Shown in pieces: positions 31,283-33,782 of a DNA stretch of 33,782 nt. Position numbers and translations under genes: made by a program. The notes beneath the pieces are model-generated. The model was not told where the DNA came from, made no database searches, and saw nothing but the letters and a program-made list of their open reading frames with translations. The stretch comes from Thermoflexus hugenholtzii JAD2 (GTDB lineage Bacteria > Chloroflexota > UBA11872 > UBA12225), in contig CAMDTO010000015.1 in assembly GCA_945907765.1 (NCBI GenBank), forward strand, positions 1-33,782, given 5' to 3'. Numbering within the stretch: the first letter of the stretch is position 1; each line of letters opens with the position of its first letter.

Positions 31283-32269
31283 CTATGCGGACAATTCCTG
31301 AGCCATTTCCTTGAAGGAGACTTCGATGGGGGTCGGCTTCCAGTCGAGCAGCTCGAATGTGGCGCGGTTGTCGTACGACGCCTTCTTGCCCAGGAACGGC
31401 GCCATGCCCCGCGCCTCGCGATCAAAGAGCCCCATGAACCGCAGCAGGAAGCTTGGCGCCCGGCGCGACGGCACCTTGCTGTAGCCCGCGCTCTTGAGGA
31501 CGCTCGCCATGCTGGCCATCTCGACGGGCACCGCGCTCGCGGCGATGAAGCGCTTTCCGGCCACGCCGGGCGCCGTCAGGGCCTTGACGTGCAGGCGCGC
31601 GACGTCGCGCACGTCGATCATGCCCATCGCAACGTCGGGGATCATCGGCACCTTGCCGGCGATCATGTCGGTCATCATCGCCACGCTCTGGCCTTCGAGG
31701 TTCGCGCCCAACGACGGCCCGAAGACGGCCCCTGGATTGATCACGACGAGTTCCATCGTGCCACCCTCGGCGGCCTTCCATGCGGCCCGCTCCGCGAGCG
31801 TCTTGCTCTTCGAATATGATCCGATCTTGGCGTTGACGTCGGACCACGAGTCGGGCCCGTACTTGCCGGTCTCCTTTCCGGCTGTGACCGCAACGATCGA
31901 CGAGGTGAGCACGAGGCGCTTCACGGCGACGCGCTGGGCCGCGGCGATGACGCGCTTTGTACCCTCGACGGCAGGCGCGATGAGCTCGTTCTCGTCTTTG
32001 GGCTCTGCGATCGCGAAGGGCGACGCGACGTGCATGACGAAGGTGCAGCCCTTCATCGCCTCGTTCCACCCGGAATCCGAAAGGAGATCGGCCTCGGCGA
32101 AGGTCAGATGGTCAGTCGACGTTACCTTCGCAAGAGCCGCTGTGGTCACGTCCGCTTTGGACCGAGATCGGATCGTCCCGACCACTTCAAATCCTTGTCG
32201 CAAAAGTTCAGCCGCGCAGTGCTGTCCGATGTAGCCGGTAATGCCTGTCAGAAGAACACGCTCTTTCAA
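31283..32269 (-). CDS. Extended SDR (NAD-dependent epimerase / dihydroflavonol-reductase-like)
   Basis: This 328-residue protein starts at a TTG at 32269, with GGAG eight bases upstream, giving LKERVLLTGITGYIGQH and so the extended-SDR GxxGxxG motif. The catalytic residues are Ser (VLTSSIVAV), Tyr and Lys (SYSKSKTLAERAAW, YxxxK), followed by VINPGAVFGPSLG. This pattern is typical of the dihydroflavonol-4-reductase/aldehyde-reductase group, which reduces aldehydes or ketones with NADPH. Its codon use differs from its neighbours (more G-ending codons such as GCG and ACG, and more Lys), and a 215-codon frame is open in an alternative reading. It is bracketed by direct repeats (31057-31212 and 32378-32532), so recent arrival by transfer is likely. 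Confidence 0.85.
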   Translation of the reverse strand: MKERVLLTGITGYIGQHCAAELLRQGFEVVGTIRSRSKADVTTAALAKVTSTDHLTFAEADLLSDSGWNEAMKGCTFVMHVASPFAIAEPKDENELIAPAVEGTKRVIAAAQRVAVKRLVLTSSIVAVTAGKETGKYGPDSWSDVNAKIGSYSKSKTLAERAAWKAAEGGTMELVVINPGAVFGPSLGANLEGQSVAMMTDMIAGKVPMIPDVAMGMIDVRDVARLHVKALTAPGVAGKRFIAASAVPVEMASMASVLKSAGYSKVPSRRAPSFLLRFMGLFDREARGMAPFLGKKASYDNRATFELLDWKPTPIEVSFKEMAQELSA

Positions 32270-32377
32270 GAAAATTACTCCGTGGGTGACTGGATGGAGC
32301 GGATTCGACTGGTGGTACCGAGTGATACGTAAAAAATAGCCGACGAAGCACGCCCCGTCAACGGTGAAGTGCCGACC

Positions 32378-32532
32378 CACAGTTGCGGCCCGTGCGGGCA
32401 TCAAACGCGGAGCCGTTACCTGGGTTTCGGTGTCAGAGGGTCTCACTGTTGCAGGGATCGCACATGACCCAATGATCTACTGCTCCGCCGGACCCTGTTC
32501 ACGAAGTCGCGGAAGCCGATGGTGGGCGCCCG
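32378..32532. repeat. Right copy of the ~155-bp direct repeat flanking the SDR gene
   Basis: Block 1 is 32378-32405 (CACAGTTGCGGCCCGTGCGG and on) and block 2 is 32498-32532 (TTCACGAAGTCGCGGAAGCC and on). Block 1 differs from the left copy at only two positions and block 2 at two or three. Block 2 overlaps the 3' end of the DUF5069 gene in another frame. Confidence 0.8.
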
Positions 32533-32954
32533 CCGACCGGCACGACCCGCCCCTCGTCCAGATCCATCAGGTCGAACCCTGTGACAACGTCAGTACGGCC
32601 CCTCAAACCAATCCATTGGGACTCGTGCAGCCAGTCGGCGCCCTGCGTGTCGCCATCGGGCCAGCCAGACATTGCGAGGTTGCACGCCGCGATCTCCCCT
32701 GCACTCGGGTCGTGGATGGAGGCAAGTGCTGAGAGGACCGCTTGGTCGGAGGCGTGCGCACGAACGATCTGTTCAAAGCCCGTGGCGTCCGTCCCGAACA
32801 GCGTGAACACCATCGGAGACATGCCAACGTGAGACCGATAGTCCCCAACGGTTCCCGCCAGGGAGCCTCTCATCTTGTCGATGGATCGTGGCAGCATGTA
32901 CACGCCACCCAAGGCCTCCCAGGGACTGCGAGGCGGATCCTTGGTCAAGTCCAT
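32499..32954 (-). CDS. DUF5069 family protein
   Basis: This 151-residue protein starts MDLTKDPPRSPWEALGGVYM, followed by LPRSIDKMRGSLAGTVGDY and the C-terminal FDLMDLDEGRVVP, which fit DUF5069, a small cytoplasmic family of unknown function. The ATG at 32954 has GGGGAA six bases upstream. The frame is open 28 codons further, but that part lies in a 170-bp repeat also found upstream of the DUF3303 gene. The last dozen residues (GGRPPSASATS) are not family-like and are read from the direct repeat at 32498-32532, so the native C-terminus may have been altered by the arrival of that repeat. It is preceded on the same strand by the DUF3303 gene. Confidence 0.8.
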   Translation of the reverse strand: MDLTKDPPRSPWEALGGVYMLPRSIDKMRGSLAGTVGDYRSHVGMSPMVFTLFGTDATGFEQIVRAHASDQAVLSALASIHDPSAGEIAACNLAMSGWPDGDTQGADWLHESQWIGLRGRTDVVTGFDLMDLDEGRVVPVGGRPPSASATS

Positions 32955-32970
32955 GACTGTTTCCCCAACG

Positions 32971-33137
32971 CCGGTCTGTGTGCGACGGACTCCACCAGCA
33001 CGCCCGTGCGTCTGGTCTTCGGTCCCGTGCTGGTCCACCGGCGATACAGGCTATCCGCATTCGCAACACCATGCGTGGAGACGAAACCGCCCGGCCATCA
33101 CGTGGATGTGCCGGGCGGCTGATCAGTGTATGCGTGG
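32971..33137. repeat. Direct repeat copy A, leader of the DUF5069 gene
   Basis: By eye this is about 80-85% identical to 33464-33634. It contains, in minus-strand order, a strong hairpin (33118-33087) and a second potential stem ACCAGCACG/CGTGCTGGT. It ends 16 bases before the DUF5069 start. The last part is also open as a frame (DQHGTEDQTHGRAGGVR). Confidence 0.85.
33087..33118 (-). terminator. Strong hairpin after the DUF3303 gene
   Basis: A 9-bp perfect stem CCGCCCGGC/GCCGGGCGG extends inward with CATC/GATG past one bulged base, and is followed on the minus strand by TTTCGTC. It lies 32 bases after the DUF3303 stop. It is also part of the repeated leader. Confidence 0.5.
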
Positions 33138-33150
33138 ATCAGGCGTCGCG

Positions 33151-33444
33151 CTATCCGAGTTTGGAAAGAATGACCTTGCGGACGGAAGCATCGTCGAGGA
33201 CAGGTGTGACGGTGATTGCCATGAACTCTGCCCAATTGAGGATGTACGCATAGACGACGTCCGCGGACTTTGCCTCCACGATGTTGACATCGCTGCCGTC
33301 GGCAATGTTGTGCCAGCGGCCGATGGTGCGCATGTCCGGACCCTCCTGGGCACGGTCATCGGCCTCCGTCTGATGGGCAAAATGCTTGAACACCTCCATT
33401 TTTGTCGAGTGTTCGCATTTATACGTGATTAGATAGGTAGTCAT
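33151..33444 (-). CDS. DUF3303 family small protein
   Basis: This 97-residue protein starts MTTYLITYKCEHSTKMEV. It has the GRWHNIADGSDVNIVEAK and VTPVLDDASV segments typical of DUF3303, a dimeric alpha/beta-barrel-like family of unknown role. The ATG at 33444 follows GGAGG by nine bases. The frame is open much further upstream (to 33735), but that part is repeat and spacer. It is upstream of the DUF5069 gene on the same strand (196-base gap), and both genes carry the same about 170-bp leader repeat. Confidence 0.8.
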   Translation of the reverse strand: MTTYLITYKCEHSTKMEVFKHFAHQTEADDRAQEGPDMRTIGRWHNIADGSDVNIVEAKSADVVYAYILNWAEFMAITVTPVLDDASVRKVILSKLG

Positions 33445-33463
33445 ACCTACCTGCCTCCCAGTG

Positions 33464-33634
33464 CCGGTCTGTGCGTCACGGACTCCACCAGCGCGCCCGT
33501 GCGTCTGGCCTTCGGTCCCGTGCTGGTCCACCGGCGATTCAGCGTATCCGCATTTGCAAGTCTGTGCGTGGAAACGGCGCCGCCCGGCCAACACGTGGAT
33601 GCACCGAGCGGTGGGTGTCAGTGGATGCGTGTGG
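33464..33634. repeat. Direct repeat copy B, leader of the DUF3303 gene
   Basis: This is the counterpart of 32971-33137. The outer hairpin is weaker here (CCGCCCGG/CCGAGCGG with one mismatch) and the inner stem has one A-C mismatch. The unit ends 19 bases before the DUF3303 start, much as copy A does for DUF5069. Confidence 0.85.
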
Positions 33635-33782
33635 GAGTAGCGCCCGTACTCATCGTGACCGGTGTTGGGAACGAATGGGGACGTAGCTTGCCGATGGTCC
33701 GGATCGAGGATGCCGGGAACACAGGCCTTGCCCATTGGCGGGTGGGACGCTTCACCCTGTGCGGCCTTGGGTCGCTCCTCGT
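33635..33782. other. Window end, no gene established
   Basis: A plus-strand frame from the ATG at 33625 (MRVGVAPVLIVTGVGNEWG and on) and a minus-strand frame ending near 33620 both stay open to the edge. Neither has a ribosome binding site or a recognisable domain within the window, so no gene is called. Confidence 0.4.

Noticed and set aside
31156-31425. Minus-strand frame ending in GFRDVVNWARRG as a complete gene
   Set aside because: Its first half is a shadow of the SDR gene. Only the last about 35 codons look protein-like, so at best it is a remnant, noted under the left repeat.
31422-32069. 215-codon minus-strand frame inside the SDR gene
   Set aside because: It is an Arg/Ala-rich shadow of the SDR gene caused by high GC in the third codon position. 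It has no domain.
30322-33782. Integron-type cassette array
   Set aside because: No attC-like core sites (GTTRRRY with paired arms) and no integrase were found. Only the weaker repeat-array statement is kept.

Overview
The window is GC-rich bacterial chromosome with an AT-poor, high-GC3 coding style. The gene content fits an uncultivated Chloroflexota (Thermomicrobia-like) lineage: a SipW/camelysin-type secreted LamG protein, secreted pentapeptide proteins, a short HlyD-like adaptor without an obvious alpha-hairpin, DUF5069, DUF3303 and DUF6855 proteins, and several apparently leaderless promoters. This assignment is inference from gene types, not a database match.

Region 1 (1-10301, minus strand) is one long co-directional run with short gaps or overlaps, read from right to left: a SelA-like PLP enzyme, a heparinase II/III-fold protein, a DUF6855 gene broken by an in-frame TAA, a small Arg/Ile/Asp-rich helical repeat protein, a D-2-hydroxyacid dehydrogenase, an NHL beta-propeller, a Gfo/Idh/MocA oxidoreductase, a second D-2-hydroxyacid dehydrogenase, a xylose-isomerase-like TIM barrel and a sialidase that runs off the window. 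A third D-2-hydroxyacid dehydrogenase lies at 13.3-14.2 kb. Together they look like a catabolic locus for an unusual sugar acid or amino sugar, with no transporter visible here.

Region 2 (10.8-18.1 kb) holds a secreted pentapeptide-repeat protein, an APH-type phosphotransferase, a secreted protein with a collagen-like tail, a serine beta-lactamase-family hydrolase, a small unknown protein and thiL.

Region 3 (18.0-22.4 kb) is decaying. A MacAB-like ABC export operon carries a frameshift in the ATPase, an in-frame TGA in the permease and no ordinary start codon in the adaptor. Next to it sits a 1.16 kb IS3-family element whose fused transposase has lost the segment carrying the first catalytic Asp.

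Region 4 (22.4-30.3 kb) has an HDAC-like deacetylase, a 1033-residue LamG/DUF2341 surface protein, a TetR regulator divergent from an NAD(P)H-binding oxidoreductase with a palindrome between them, an aldo/keto reductase pseudogene (13-bp tandem duplication plus TAG), and two small unknown proteins.

Region 5 (30.3-33.8 kb) is a minus-strand set (DUF3303, DUF5069, an extended SDR, a secreted pentapeptide protein) in which the genes are separated by two different pairs of direct repeats of about 155 and 170 bp. The repeats contain hairpins. This gene-repeat-gene layout is the least explained structure in the window.
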